A DNA stretch of 64,000 nt from positions 3,703,501-3,767,500 of the forward strand of contig JAWUZG010000005.1 of assembly GCA_036785705.1 (NCBI GenBank). Direction: 5' to 3'. A model generated the notes under the pieces. That model did not search any database. It had not been told where the DNA came from and saw nothing but the letters and a program-made list of their open reading frames with translations. Every line of letters begins with the position of its first letter. The first letter of the stretch is position 1. This DNA comes from Acanthornis magna. Its lineage: Eukaryota; Chordata; Aves; Passeriformes; Acanthizidae. The position numbers and the translations under genes were made by a program. Shown here piece after piece: positions 38,906 to 51,910 of the stretch.

Positions 38906-40487
38906 TCTTGAGCACAAGAACTTTACGCATGTATTTATATGCGTTCTATAATAAATCCAGGGATTTGGTAGGTTGTGATCCTTGCTCCTGATTGCAAGGC
39001 AAGTGGTGTCATGTCTGAGGGGAATCTGAACTTTTCTGGGAAGAAGTTTGCTAAAATACAATGTTGTGATTGCTGAATTTACACAAAATAAGAGGTTGAA
39101 ATTCTCAAAGTGGAGCAGGGTATTTAGCACACTTTTTTAAAATTTGGGTTAATAATAAACATACAGCTAACTCTTTGGAAGGTACAGATTAATGTGAAAT
39201 GTAAAGGAAACTGTAGGGAGGTGATAGATAATTTTGGAGTCAGTGCTGATCTCTTCAATGATCCTCTCCTTAACATCAACTGTTTTTTGAAGTATTTTAA
39301 CTGTTGCTTCCAACATCTAAAATATTTTGGGAATTGGCATTTTTCTGTGTTGGCAAAGATTTCCTCACCTCCCTTTCTCTCCATTGTGTCTTCCTTCCTT
39401 TTACTTTGGGAAGAGCTACCATGTGCATAGCCCAACCAGCATTTGGTTGGGTTTGTCTTGGAAGACCCCTAAGGACAAGCTGTGGACCTCAGGCTGTACC
39501 ACAGATAAAAGTGGCATGTCTGTCAGTGTGTCAGAACACTGGCAGTCATGATGGGAACTGTATCAGAAGCAGCTGGTTAATTAACACAATTTCTCTCATA
39601 TGATGGTATTTTCTCAGGACTTGGAATGCAATACCTGTAGAACACAGATGTTGAAATGACCAGTGTGAGAATTCAGTAATGATCTGTGTGTTTCTCTTCC
39701 TCACCAGTGGGGGATGGTAAAGTCCACCCAAACAAAATGCTTTCTTTTGTTTAGAATATCATTGCAATCTGTGCTAGTGCTGATACAACAGATCTTAACA
39801 GTTGGAACTCTTCAGATTGTGTGAAAACTCCTACATTTTATCACTGTAAAGTGAATAAGCATGGGACTGACATTATTTTCCAGCATTAAGCCATACATTA
39901 CAGATACTTAATATATCTCTCAAAAAACCAGTTTTCTTTCAATAGTCTGACTTCAATATTCTGATTTCAAAACAGATTCTGCCTAAATTCTGGCTGCCTG
40001 TTTGAGTCAGTAATTTTATCCCTAGGACCACTTTGTCAACAAAAATAGCCTCTGTTTGCAGAGGGTCTGCAGGTGTGGTTTGCAAATCACACCCGTGAGT
40101 TGGGTCAATAGGTCATAAGAAATAATGAAGCCATGAGGTTAGAGGATGTGGTGGCACCTTGAAGTCACCATGCACAGGTCCCCAGGACCTGTCACTGATA
40201 CTGAACTACCCCATGAACAATTATTTTCTGGTTTTCTGGCTTCTTACATTGTAGAGGAGACTCTACAGGTTTTACATTTTCTGGTGAATAAAGTATTTGC
40301 CATCATCAGAAGCATCAGCAGAAGGTCAGACTGACTGCATGAGATTGTGTGAATATTTTTGCAGCTTTCATTAGCAAAATTATTTTAATTAGTGAAGACC
40401 AAAGTAATTGAAGGAGAAGGTCATTTTATTTGTTTGGGATCAATGCCTCCATCACCAGCCTGGTAGAATAGATTTTTCCAGTTGTGA

Positions 40488-40560
40488 GGACTAATTCTAA
40501 GCTGGTGTAAGTCCAGAATAACTCCACTGAGGTAAAATAGAGCCCCTCCACTCTAACACT
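40488..40560. repeat. Probable remnant of an old amniote interspersed repeat
   Basis: The text 'ctggtgtaagtccagaataa ctccactgaggtaaa' resembles a dispersed reptile/bird sequence with the pattern 'ggtgtaa...gagtaactccattgaag'. The match is from memory and approximate. Confidence 0.35.
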
Positions 40561-40700
40561 GGAGTCCTAAACCCTGGTTTAATGGTGAAGGGTGAAACTG
40601 GGTGTCTGTTTATATCTGACCCTTTCCAGATGCACTTTGTCTCTCAAATAGTCTTTGGACTAATTTAGACTTACAGGATCATCTGCAAAGGTATAATACC

Positions 40701-40746
40701 CTTTTAAGTACATAATAAAAGTATTGTAGACTTTTAAGTGCATAAT
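40701..40746. repeat. Diverged direct duplication, 30-base period
   Basis: Two 16-base copies, cttttaagtacataat at 40701 and cttttaagtgcataat at 40731, differ at one base. This is a local tandem duplication. Confidence 0.75.
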
Positions 40747-41349
40747 GTTGAGAGATGTCTGTCCATTCTATCCAAGATACTGTATGAATGCAGGAAGGCA
40801 CTGACCTTATTCCAGGTGAGCTGCCCAGCCTGCGGCCACAAGCTGGCAAATCATCCTAACAAGCTGCAGTAAGGGAGAAAGGTATTGTAGGTTCCTTCAT
40901 GCTACACCTGAAAGGAAATGTTTGCTCATATATTTTTCAAATATCTAGTCATTTTTCCAAAAAGACCACACATAGGTAGAATGAGAGGAGTAAAGGCAGC
41001 CAAAAGTTAAGAGCTCTGTTGGCATTACGTTTTCTTGGATTTTGTGATGTTTTCACCTATGCACATAGGTTCATGCACAAATTTCCAGCGCACCTTTTCA
41101 TGAACTTCTCTCTTGAGTGGCACAGCTCTCAGAATCAGCCAGAGAAAAGGTGGTATTGCTAGAAGTCAGTGAGAATTTTAGGATCCAAATGCTTCAAACA
41201 CCATTTGAAATGATCAAGGGCAGGGACCACTCATGAAAATGACCATGCGCCAAGAAGCCAGGCATTTAAAAGAAAAACACCCCAAATAATTGCCGGGTTT
41301 GTTCTGTATCATATGAATTCATAGAGTAATGACAAAACTGTGGCGCAGC

Positions 41350-41455
41350 TCCACTGTCACTTATAGTGAGTGTAAATTTATGGTAGTTGCAGTGAAGTCA
41401 ATAGCATTTCTTTGGACTTACAGAGGTTACTGAATGTCAAACTCTGCTTTCAGGC
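41350..41455. repeat. Probable remnant of an old amniote interspersed repeat
   Basis: The order 'agtgtaaatttatgg', 'gcagtgaagtcaatagca', 'ggacttacagaggttactga' mirrors a dispersed amniote sequence with a 'tgaagtcaatgg' core and a 'tttacac' flank. It is diverged, so the family is not certain. Confidence 0.4.
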
Positions 41456-43221
41456 TGAGAACAAAATAATTTTAAAGATATACCGAGAGCATAATCCTAA
41501 TTTGCTTCAGCAGCCTTTGGCCTCTGTATCACATAGAAGCCCGGGAAATTACAGAAACTTCAGGTTTGTGGTCCTTTTAAAGAGTGGATGGTTTTTCAAA
41601 GGCCACGTGAGGAAGCAGAATGTGTACCAGTTAGGCACTGGCCTGGTTTTGAAGGCCTGGTGGATTTACATGCCCTCACCTGGAATGAGGAGCCTGGAAC
41701 TGGGTGATCTTCATTTCCTTGAGTAGAACTGCCAACCTCAGGGCAGGCAAAACCCTCCCTGTGCTCCCTGCTGTGCCCACAAGTGCACAGGCTTGACATA
41801 CTTTAAAATGATAAAAACTTCCTGAACTCCAAACACGACTCAGCCCAGGGCGAGCTGTTGAGAAGCCATGGAATTGTTCCGCCTCATTTCAGCAATTAGT
41901 GGATTATCCTTATGCCATTTGATTATCTTTGTTATAGCCTTGTGCGCGTTACTGAAGCCTAATTCCCGCTGATTTCAATGGGTAGGAAGTGCTTTTTGTT
42001 TTAATGATAACTCTAGAATCTGGAATTAACTATGCCAAATGAGGTTGCATATGGAGGTCCAAGTTAATTTCTGTTTAATAGAAATAAATACAGGTGACTC
42101 TCCCTCAGGAAAACAGGGTCTGTGAGGTCATTTGGCTTGCTGAGCCATGTGGATGCTTTTGTGCCAAGCCTAAATGGTGGGCACAATTAGAGAAGTTTCA
42201 GAAGGACATTTGGAATTTGCATCTGTGCAGATCAGATACCCTAAACCAAAATGTCTTGAGAAATGAGAGTCATATAAACGAATGGAAAATGTGGGATGAT
42301 GTCCTCTTCAAGCTGAAGTGAAATATCATAACTATGCTCTATGGCCAAAACCAGGCTACTGTTTAAACCATACACCTGTAGAAGTGTGTTTTGGGATGAG
42401 CCTGCTGGGTAAGCCCTCAGATGCACTTACAGCTTTGACATTCCCTGTGGCACAGGCTTAAATGCACTGTGGGCACATGTGCACCTCCAGCTGTTCCGTC
42501 TGCAGCAATGGCAAGCGGAGAGCACCCCATCCACTGTCCCCTGCTGCGAGGACAGACAGGAGGGGACACTGCCAGGGGTCATTAGCTGGTCTGTCCTGCG
42601 GGAGACAAGTGGACACCAGCAACAAGGTCCCTGTGGTGACATCCGTATTACAGCATTCCTTGGACAGCTGTGGCAAATCCAAGGTACCCCACACTGTGTC
42701 CTGTAGGCACACAAAGAATGTGCGGAATATTGCAATCCTCGGCCTACAGAACGGATCCCAGAGCTAGAGCTGCAAAGCTTTCAGCCCCAGCCTAATCCAG
42801 GAGTTCCCAGCCAAAAGAGCAGCCGTTACTAAAGGGGCTTGTGGCAGTCCCCGTGCTCCTGAAATGAGGCTGCTTTTAGTGCAAGTGCAGTGACCAATAA
42901 CATGACTTTGGTGGATGAATTATGTCTTGACACTGGTCCAGGTAAAGCAGTGCAGATGACAGATAGTTTGGCAGAAGGGGTACAGTTAGCATATGAAAGG
43001 ATATCTATAACATATGGGCATCAGTATATATTTGTGGATTAATACATAGCTATTCTCCTGAAAAATAGGTTTTAAAATTGTCCTTTCTGCTTAAAAAGTC
43101 AATGAAGATTTAATTATAAACCCAAACATACCTAATACATATGTAAGAGAGATCCTGGGAAAAAAATGTTAGAGGACACAAAAAGAAATTAAAGCCAAAA
43201 CTTGTCAGTGTAATCATTAGC

Positions 43222-43275
43222 TACAATGGAGCAGTGCCAGTTTACACCACCTGAGAATCTGGCCAATAATATCAC
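43222..43275. repeat. Probable remnant of an old amniote interspersed repeat
   Basis: The stretch 'atggagcagtgccagtttac' followed by 'accacctgagaatctggcca' matches the recurring 'tttacaccagctgag.atctggcc' pattern seen in reptile and bird DNA. Assigned from memory. Confidence 0.4.
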
Positions 43276-46200
43276 TGTCCTACATCTCTTGTGGTATTTA
43301 TTTTTAGTCATTAGGATACCTCTGGCAAAATAAGCTCCTGTTTTACTCCAGGGGCAAGTCTTAAATGAACTTTAATGCTTAATGCTCTTTTTCACTTCTG
43401 TTTGTGTATGTAGAATAATCCAGCTATACACAGTGCTCTAGAAACTCTGTATTTCCATGGCTTATAGATTTTCTTATATATTTATAGCCTAATTATATAA
43501 CTAGTTTTGTAAACTTGTACTTCTTAGGTAAGATATTCCAGAAATCAAAATAGTCAACATTAAACACCACAAGTACAGCTGCAGTTTTAAATATTTTATA
43601 ATCCAATCAAATTGTTTGAGTAGTAATGCATTTAAATGTTGTTATGGAATCCCCTCTAGACTTTTTAAAATGGTTACTCTGTTCTTGGCTTTGCTATTTA
43701 TGAAATTCATATGGGATGACATTTTTAATAATAGAGCATTTGACTTACAGAGTAGCAATTCCTGGAGTGTCTCAGTATAATCTATAATTTTCTGACTGAA
43801 CTTTCAGAGGGACACAAACACATATCGCACTTTTATTAATGAACATATACATCTGTTGATGTTGCCATAATTGAAATGACCTTAAGTGAGAAGACCTACA
43901 TAAGTCATTCAGCATTTTTTATGATGCTCGGGTGAAGATGCTGTACAGATGCAGCTTTAGGATGCTAAAGCAGGAGTAGCAAAGCTGTGCTAAAATGATG
44001 AGGGGAGGTTTAATTTGGAAAAAGGAACAAAGCAAAGCACAGCCCATGTATAATTAGGTAGCATCCAGTACTATAGAGTTGGACAGAAGAAAGCTATCAG
44101 GGAGTCTAAATTACCTCTCCTCCCTAGAGAGGATGGCACTGTCAGGTCAGGGCTGTGCTAAATGCTGGGTAACAGGAGGGCATTTGATTGCAGTTGCTTT
44201 CGCTGTGCAGAGGTTGTGGATAAACTGAGGACATGATTTCTGAGAGGTAAAAGTTCCTCGACCTCCTCGAGCACAAGTGTGTGTCGGAAGGGCGTTTCTG
44301 ACAGCAGCAGCCAGGGCTTTGGAAAGGGAAAACAACCAAACAAAATGGCAAGGTACTGTTCCTTTGAAATTCATTTTAGGGTCTCTTCCACTCAAAGGCA
44401 CATACAGAAGCCAAACAACTGCATGAAACTGGGGCAAAAAGTTGTGGAAAGACTGGTGGGAGTCAGGACTCCTCTGGGCCCCCACCAGCAGTGCCCAATT
44501 CCCCAGGCCCCCTGTGCTGGTGCCAGGAGTAAAGGAAGCGTGCAGGCAGGGAGCCTTCCCCCTGCTGTGCCTGTAAAAGCTGTGGTTTCAGGCAGAGGTG
44601 CAGATGGCAGCTTCCCCTTGCCTAGAGGCTGGGAACTGTCCTTGCTGTGCTCTCACAGCTTGTGCTGTGCCAGTCCCCACCAGGGCTGCAGTGATCCCAG
44701 GCCAGCCCCGTGGCAAGGGAAGGGTGATCCAGGACAGACACGCAAGCCTCCAGGAGGAACATCCTGAGGTCCATCAAAATCTAGCCGGCGTTCCCAGGGT
44801 GGCCTTGTTTTGTTTCTGCCCTTTCTTGATAATTCTTCATCTCCTTAAGTGCATGGAATAATTTTCTAATGATTATGGCCAAGCCAGATGCTCATGTGGT
44901 GAAAATCAGCATATGTAGCTCCATGGGCTTCAGAAGCACAAGCTAAGACAGTGTTGCTGGTGGTTTTAATTTGCTCAGTACTGTGGGAGAATTTGACTTA
45001 GAGTTTAGAACAGAAAAACTTTTAAGAAGGAGCCTACAGGTGAAAGGATAGATCCTGCTCCCCTCTGAGTTGTAAATCTTGCTACATGAAAGCTCTCGAG
45101 CTACTCCAGATTAACGTGACCAAAAATAAGCCTGGAATCAGGTCCTGTGGTGCCTGAGTTACCTCAGACTGTTATTAATTTGAAGAGAGAAAATGAATTC
45201 TTGTTAAGGGGAAATAAGCAGTCTTTATTAATAATAATTAGAGAGAGAAGACATTAGTTTTGATATATTGGCTTAATTTTGTAAGTAGATCAGTAAAACC
45301 CGAATTAATAATTTTACAAGCTAGTAAACATTTTCTGTAGTTGAATATCAAGCATGTTGAAATGTTTCCTTCAAACTGTGGGTTGCTCCCACTGCAGCAG
45401 CTATCCCCAGGCTGAGCCCCTCTGCTCAGTGTCAGGCTCTGGTTGTGTGTGCCCACCTGGGTCCCTTTCCTGTCACTGAACCCCAACTCCGAAGCACCGA
45501 TGGAATTGTTTATTCGTGGCTAAGAGGGAGTGGTCACACCATCACCACCATCCCTTCTGGAAGGATCTCACCCCTGCTCTGCTTTCCCATCTAAAAGCCT
45601 CAATCTTGCTGGGGAGTTTTGGTAGCATCACAGCAGACGGGAAGGAATGGCTGCCATCCAAATGATTGCTTGACACAAGCTAAGTGCAAAGAACACCAGT
45701 ATCAAATTTCACCAGAAGCCATCCACTAATGTCCCAGGATTATTGTGTTCTTCAGAGTCAGAAGGATTGTATGTAATTTTACATGTAATGTTCTTTGAAC
45801 ATATGGTTCATAACATAAAAATCCCTTCATTTTAATTGACACAATAGGCTGGAATGGCTTTTTTTCCCTTGCCAAAGTACTTGTTATGGTCTGTATCACC
45901 TATAATGTGCATTCTGGAAAGCTCCTAACTAGGTATTTGGATGCTGGAATGCAAAAGATTGCTATTTATGGGACCATGAGACCACCTAGTGGGTCAATGA
46001 TTTGCATTTTAAAAGTTCATTAATATGTACTAAGATCATAATAATGCCAGTGTTTCACCAGACCAATCTTCGTCACAGTCACTAATAAATATCTTTAAAA
46101 AGTATCTTTTAACATAAAACAGAGGAGCATAGAAATGTCTGTTTTTGTGACCCTCAAGTTGCTCTAATTGAAAGTTTAAAGGACACTGGGCAAAGCATTT

Positions 46201-46677
46201 TTCTCCCAACAGTGGTTAAAATGGTCTTTTCCTTCAGTTGTTTTTAAGAATCCACTAGAGGCTTGAAAGTGAAATATATTTTTTTATCTATTCCCTTTTT
46301 CTTCCTTCATGGACACATATTGGTTTGCCATTGTGAGGCTGCTTATGAGCACTCGTCTGCCTGGCATTGATTTTTTTTCTTATTTAGGAATAGCACTACT
46401 GTGTATTTGTTTAGGAGAAAATACACATATATAGAATTATGTGGGTTTTCACACATATCACAGAGAAATAAGAACTTTTTTCTGACAGCTGTGTAGCAGC
46501 CCTTATGCTCTGCATCCCATCCAGATTTCGCATCGAACGGTTTTACATGTCTGTACCTGTCTTCAGTTGAAGTAGCCTTAATTAAGCATGATCAGAAACA
46601 CCTTTTCCCCTCAGCCCTGTGTTCATTCTGATCATTCTGATCCATATTACTTTCTCTTTTGCAGATAAAATTCAGAC

Positions 46678-46701
46678 TAATAATAATAATAATAATAATA
46701 A
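46678..46701. repeat. (TAA)8 microsatellite
   Basis: Eight perfect taa units. A length-polymorphic marker is likely. No nearby gene. Confidence 0.9.
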
Positions 46702-47654
46702 TTCATCTGACAGAAGTATTATGTTTTGATTTTTTGTGTGTCTGCTTCAGAACCACAGCATGGAGGAATTTACTTTAGACTCCCTTTCATTAAAGTTTAA
46801 TCAGAAAGGCATATACAGAGTTAGGTGAATGCCTGCATGACTTGTCTGAAATATAGGTTAATTAAGCAAGCTAAATATACTTTACAGAACAGAACAATAG
46901 AGCAAACCGTTCTGCAATTGAATTCAGAAGACTCTGAGACAAAAGTGATCATCCCAGCATTTGGAGCGAGTTTCCCCAGCCTGCTGGAACTTTATACAAC
47001 AGCATAGACTAGTGGCAGGAGGAAAGATTGTAAGCAGGGCGCCCTTACAGAGTGTCTGCTGGGCTGGGACCCCTCAGACCTGAGCTGCAGCCGCAGCCTG
47101 GTAACCTGGAACCCTTCGACAGCTCCCTTCGGGTTTTGTAAAATCCCACTGTAAGTGGTAACTACCTTCATTATCTAACATGACTTCCTGTTAACTAGGT
47201 TAAAAAAAGATATCTCAGCTAGTGAATAATTAATGTGGCAGCACTTACAGAAACTCAAATTAAAAAGCAGGTAGGGGCATTTCCTCCCCTTTTGTTTGAT
47301 CATGGAGCAGTTATCTTCAACATATTCTCTCTCTTTTTTTTCTTTTTTTTAATATAGTGGTATTTTTACTATATTGGCATAGCTGTCCCATTGTGGGATG
47401 TGAGATGTGAGGTGTGGGGAGCTGACAGTAGACATTTTTTTCCTTAGTTCAGTTGGATTACATTTACCTCCATTTATTTTCATTTCTCAGTGGGTTCACT
47501 TTGTCAGTGCTTTCAAACCCACGGGGGGAGCAGGTGAACAGAGAGGGCATTTGCCTGGTATGAATGGGACTGTCTGCCTCTCCTCCAGCTCAGAAGGAGT
47601 ATGCTATTTACCTCTATTTAATTCAGTGGAATTTCTTTTAAGTATATGCCTAGG

Positions 47655-47735
47655 AACAAACTCCACAGGCCAACAAAGAAGCAAAACTCCCACTGATTTC
47701 AAGAGGGGGCTTGCTCAGTGCCTGAATGCAGCATT
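47655..47735. repeat. Probable remnant of an old amniote interspersed repeat
   Basis: The words 'gcaaaactcccactgatttc' and 'tgcagcatttggcca' resemble the dispersed 'aactcccattgatttcaatgg' sequence of reptiles and birds. Diverged; low certainty. Confidence 0.35.
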
Positions 47736-50700
47736 TGGCCACAGAAACTGTAACAAAAGCTTTGCTATCCATAGTGCAGTGGAGATCCCAGTCAGATTCC
47801 CCCTGGAATAGAGCAAGACCACACATAGGAGCCAGTCTCCTCAGCACCCTGTTTTGCAAAATTCTAGACATTCTAGACTTGGCATTCTGCTTCCCATTCC
47901 TGTGTACCTTGTACAGTCATTCACACTTCCACAGAGTGCATGTAAAATGTGAAGGAAAACTGACAGTCATTTTCCACACCTTTTCTGCTGTTACTGATGA
48001 CTAAATGAGGTGCAAAACAATGAAAAACCTCAGTGTCAGCAAAGACCAACTTGTCAGATCAAATCACCCTAAGGACAGATTTTGAGTAAATCTGCTTGAC
48101 TTTTCTCCTGCTCATTAGCTAAACCAGTTTCACACAAAGGCCTGATGTTGTTACCTGATCCACTTGTGGACTTCAGAAGAATTAATTCATTTTGGCCATT
48201 AGTAAAATGTGTTGTGTCCTTAGTGTGGCCTGAGATGAAGTGGTGTCCCAGGTCCCTTCCTCCCATGCATGTGTGACATGGGGCACAGCTGAGCTCTGCT
48301 GGCCCTGGGAATGGCCACTTGTATTGCTGGAACTGGGAGTGCCATGGGTGGTACAGAGAAATGTATTTACAGCTCTAAATGGTCTCCAGGTTTAACAGCT
48401 TGGGCTCTGTCTGGTGCAGATCAGCAAGAGTTTCATTGGTTTTATTTTGGGCTTTTTTTCCCTGCTAATAGGAGTAGAATCAGGCTGCTTTGTCTGAGTA
48501 GAATCAGACTTTGCTTAGTGGTAAGTTAAGATCAGCGGACAGAGCTTGAATACATTTTTACAGCTTTGCTCTGAGTTAAACAATGCGAATCTGACCCACA
48601 AGGTAGGTGGGTTGGTCCTGCTAAGGTGCTGGACCTAAGCTGTGAGATCCTGACGTTAAGTTTTGGTCTCTGTGTGACCAGGCTGTGCCAAAACAGGCAG
48701 TGGTGCCTGCAGTCAAACATGGGGGAAAAGCTGTATTTGTAAAGCAAACGAACTGAGCCTCTAAAATCTGGATCCCCCAGCAGATCTGCAGGGGGTTCGT
48801 GGAATCCTCCTGCTGAGCTGGTGACTTTATCCTGGGAGTGGCCAAGCAATGCCACTCTGCAGACTGAACACTCAAAGCTCTGCGAGACTGAAAGCTTCAT
48901 GGCTCACACAGCCCTGACTGCAGAGAAGAGGAGATGTCTGGAGTGGCTTTCAGGTGGCTCATGATAAGGATTCTCCCCACAGTGGGCAGGAAATACCCTT
49001 TAGCTGATATCTGCCCAGCTGCTCTGCCAGTGCAGGGAGGTAGCATTGGCCTAAATACCTCTTTTGAACAGTCTAAAAGCTGCACGTGGCAAAAGAGGCC
49101 ATCTCTACTCCCTCCTCAGTATTTAAAGGGTCACAAGAAGTTTGAGAGATCTCTTTTCTCATAATTTGCGTTTTTAGCCTCTCTGATGCTTTGGGATATG
49201 CATTGTAAATGTTGTTTGCAGAACATAAGTTGATGCTAAAGATTTTATTCAAAGTAAGTAAGAGTTACATAGTTACATGATCAAATACATATAGGTGAGC
49301 ATAGTATTCTTTGCTCCAAAAAGCTGGTCACAATTTGAAAGATAACTCAGAGAAAAAAAATAGAACCTTCTGAATTACAAAGAGAGAAAGAAGGTGAAGA
49401 AAATTGAGGGCAGAAGGACCACACAGTCAGGCATTTTGCTATTTGCTATTGCCAGAACTGGCCTGTGACTTTGGATTATATGAGATACTTGAATGGAGGA
49501 CAAAAAATTGTGTTTGACTATGTAAGGATGACATTAAAGTGAGATTTGCAGCAATCCTTTTGATTAAGCTAACATTTTCCCTCCTAGTGTCGGGAACCTT
49601 GTCAGACTTTAGCTGCCTGTGCTGAGCACTGCTGGCTGGGCCGCAGCACAGCTGCGTAACCTTGGACATGACTGCTGTGAAAAGAGCCACGTGAAAAGTG
49701 CTGGGGGTGCTTCTTGCTCTGGGCTCAGGAGCTGCTTTAAGCTCAGGCCTTCCAGGTGAGCCAGTGCTTGGCTGATCCTGGTCTGGCCCCCTGACCTGCT
49801 GGCTTCACTTCTGGCTGCAGCTGAGTGTTTCTGCAGGAGTTTGTCTCCATCAGGGAGCTCCTGGCTGATGCTGGTCACTGACACAGGGCTGCGAGCCCAA
49901 GCCCACCCTTGCTTCTCCCTGGCACTCAGATCCTTTCGTGCTGGCAATCCTTAGTAACAGCACTTTTATGGTCACCTGCTGCAGGGACAGGGCTATGGAG
50001 TTACAAAGAAGTTCCTAAGAAATTCCTTCCTGAGACAGAGCAGTGGCCTCTCTATACCCTGTGCCTGCCGTGAGAGCAGGAGGGACCAGTGCTTCTGTTG
50101 CATGAAAAACATGAACTGTCAAGTCTATGAGATGCAGACTCCTAGAAGGTGTCCTCAGGTAGGCAGTTTGAGGATAAGAGTCTACTCTTCTAAACTGAAG
50201 AGTACTGTGATCATGCCTGGAAATAAAGAAGCAGCCAGAGGAAAGAAAAAAGCATGTAAAAATGTAGAAAGCAGAAGTAAGATAAGGACTGCAGGGTTCA
50301 TGAAAGGGATATAGGAGAAAAAACTGTCGTATTTTCTGCCCTTATATCTTTATTTCTGCTTCTTATCACTCCTACTTTTGCACATTCTTATTTCTTGCCC
50401 CTTCTATATCCTTCTCTTCTCTTGCTCCTTCCCTGGCATGATGTGATACACTGTAGCTTAAAATCTTGGCACTCTTTTGAACTGCCAAGTTTAAAATTCT
50501 TTGAGTGGCTTTGAGTGGTAATAGCTGAAATATTTCATTTTAGTGAGAGGTTAAAGCTAGGTCACCAGTTCCCAAGTACAGTTAGAGAGAAAATTAAAAA
50601 TACTCAGATTTGCTTATTTCTTAGTCCACCAACTTGAGCAAACATGCGGAGTCATGGTGCTTCTCAGAAGGGAAGTGCAGAAAGAAGGCAGTGAGGGGAG

Positions 50701-51179
50701 CTTAAAGTGCCTGTTTGCAACCCTCCATTTCCAGGGCAGGGAGACTTGTGTGGGACTTCCGTACTTGGGCACAGATTGCTTTTTTCATGATCCCAGTGTT
50801 GGCAAACAAGGTCGTTTTTGTGTGTGTGTTTGGTTGTGAGGGTTCCCTGGTGAATTCTGAACAGAGGAAGCACTGTAGTTTTGGGGGTTTTTTGGCTGTG
50901 GCTTACAGGGTCTGGGAGGTGAGTGAAATCACCTAGGCACGAATTCTTTCATGAGTCAGAAAAAATCATAATGATGATGTCATTTTTTGTCAGGACCAAG
51001 GGTTCATCCACAGTGGCTTATGGAATACGACCCTTTCTCCTCTTTGGGGGAATTTGGGAACAGTCTTCTTATTTTAGAACAGTTTTCCATTGTTTGATGG
51101 AAGAGATTGATCATACAGGTCTCCCAGTCATTAGATTGTGTCAGTTCAGTTTAGCAGAAATTTCATGGCGGGGTTTTTG

Positions 51180-51229
51180 CTTTCTTTACTTATTTTCTTT
51201 ACTTTCCTTTACTTCCTTTACTTATTTAC
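51180..51229. repeat. Imperfect CTTTACTT-type tandem repeat
   Basis: Repeated variants of ctttactt, tttcctttact and ttacttattt make a pyrimidine-rich, low-complexity stretch of about 50 bases on the plus strand. Confidence 0.7.
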
Positions 51230-51639
51230 CCACTCATGTCTTTAAGTCAATTCATTTTCTCACTATTCAGATGTCAGCCAGGGAGTCACAAATCAATATC
51301 TGACCACGTAATTTTTTTGGTGTAGGAAATGAGGCATGTTTAGGGGGTTACGGGAAAAGAATGACAGAAAAGGGCACATTTTAAAGTGAAGTTAACGCTC
51401 TGGAACTGGACAGATTGACATCAATCAATAGAGCACAAGGAGCTGCTCAACGGCTGTTGCTTAAGCCTCTTCTAGAATGACCATTTACAAGGGAAGGTCA
51501 TTCAGTTTTTGTGCTGTTGTGTGTGCCCATCCTGCCTCATGACACATGCAAACACTTCCCTAAGCAACTTCTCTGGTTCTCAAATTAACTATTAATGAAA
51601 TGGCTATTGGATTACATTGGTATTTATTACCGCTGTGCT

Positions 51640-51910
51640 TCCCAGTTACTAGAATCTTGGAAATGATCCTTTCCATACTATCATCCAAGTCATTACTGTG
51701 AATAATTAGAAAGCTGGGCTGTACCCTACTGGTAACCTCTTTCCACCTTGAAATAATCCCATTTACTTCCACTGTTTGTTTCTTGCCCTTCAGCCAATTT
51801 TCAGTCGGTGTAGGCTGCCAGTTTCCTTCCTATTGTGTGAGTCTGCACCTTAGGCGCTAGTCTCCCATATGGAAATGTTTTCAGAAAATAGGAACTAAAT
51901 TTCTTGTAGC
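51640..51910 (-). mobile_element. Ancient CR1/L3-type LINE fragment, reverse orientation
   Basis: On the plus strand the stretch carries, in order, 'tactatcatccaagtcatta', 'ctactggtaacctctttcca', 'cccatttacttccactgttt', 'cagccaattttcagtcggtg' and 'ctagtctcccatatgg'. This is the order I recall for the antisense of the reverse-transcriptase 3' half of old amniote CR1/L3 elements. Part of the usual 'gaccttgaggtactcc' section is missing. The copy is heavily mutated and far older than the three CR1 tails at 15.8, 17.7 and 38.8 kb. Confidence 0.6.

Larger units (their letters stand above)
38906..51639. other. Non-coding region with scattered old repeats
   Basis: No recognisable gene. It contains several fragments of old amniote repeats (listed separately), a TAA microsatellite at 46.7 kb, a 30-base-period duplication at 40.7 kb and G+C-richer patches at 42.5-42.7, 44.4-44.8 and 49.7-49.9 kb. 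In those patches several frames on both strands are open at once, which is an effect of base composition. A regulatory-looking block lies at 41840-42060. Confidence 0.55.
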
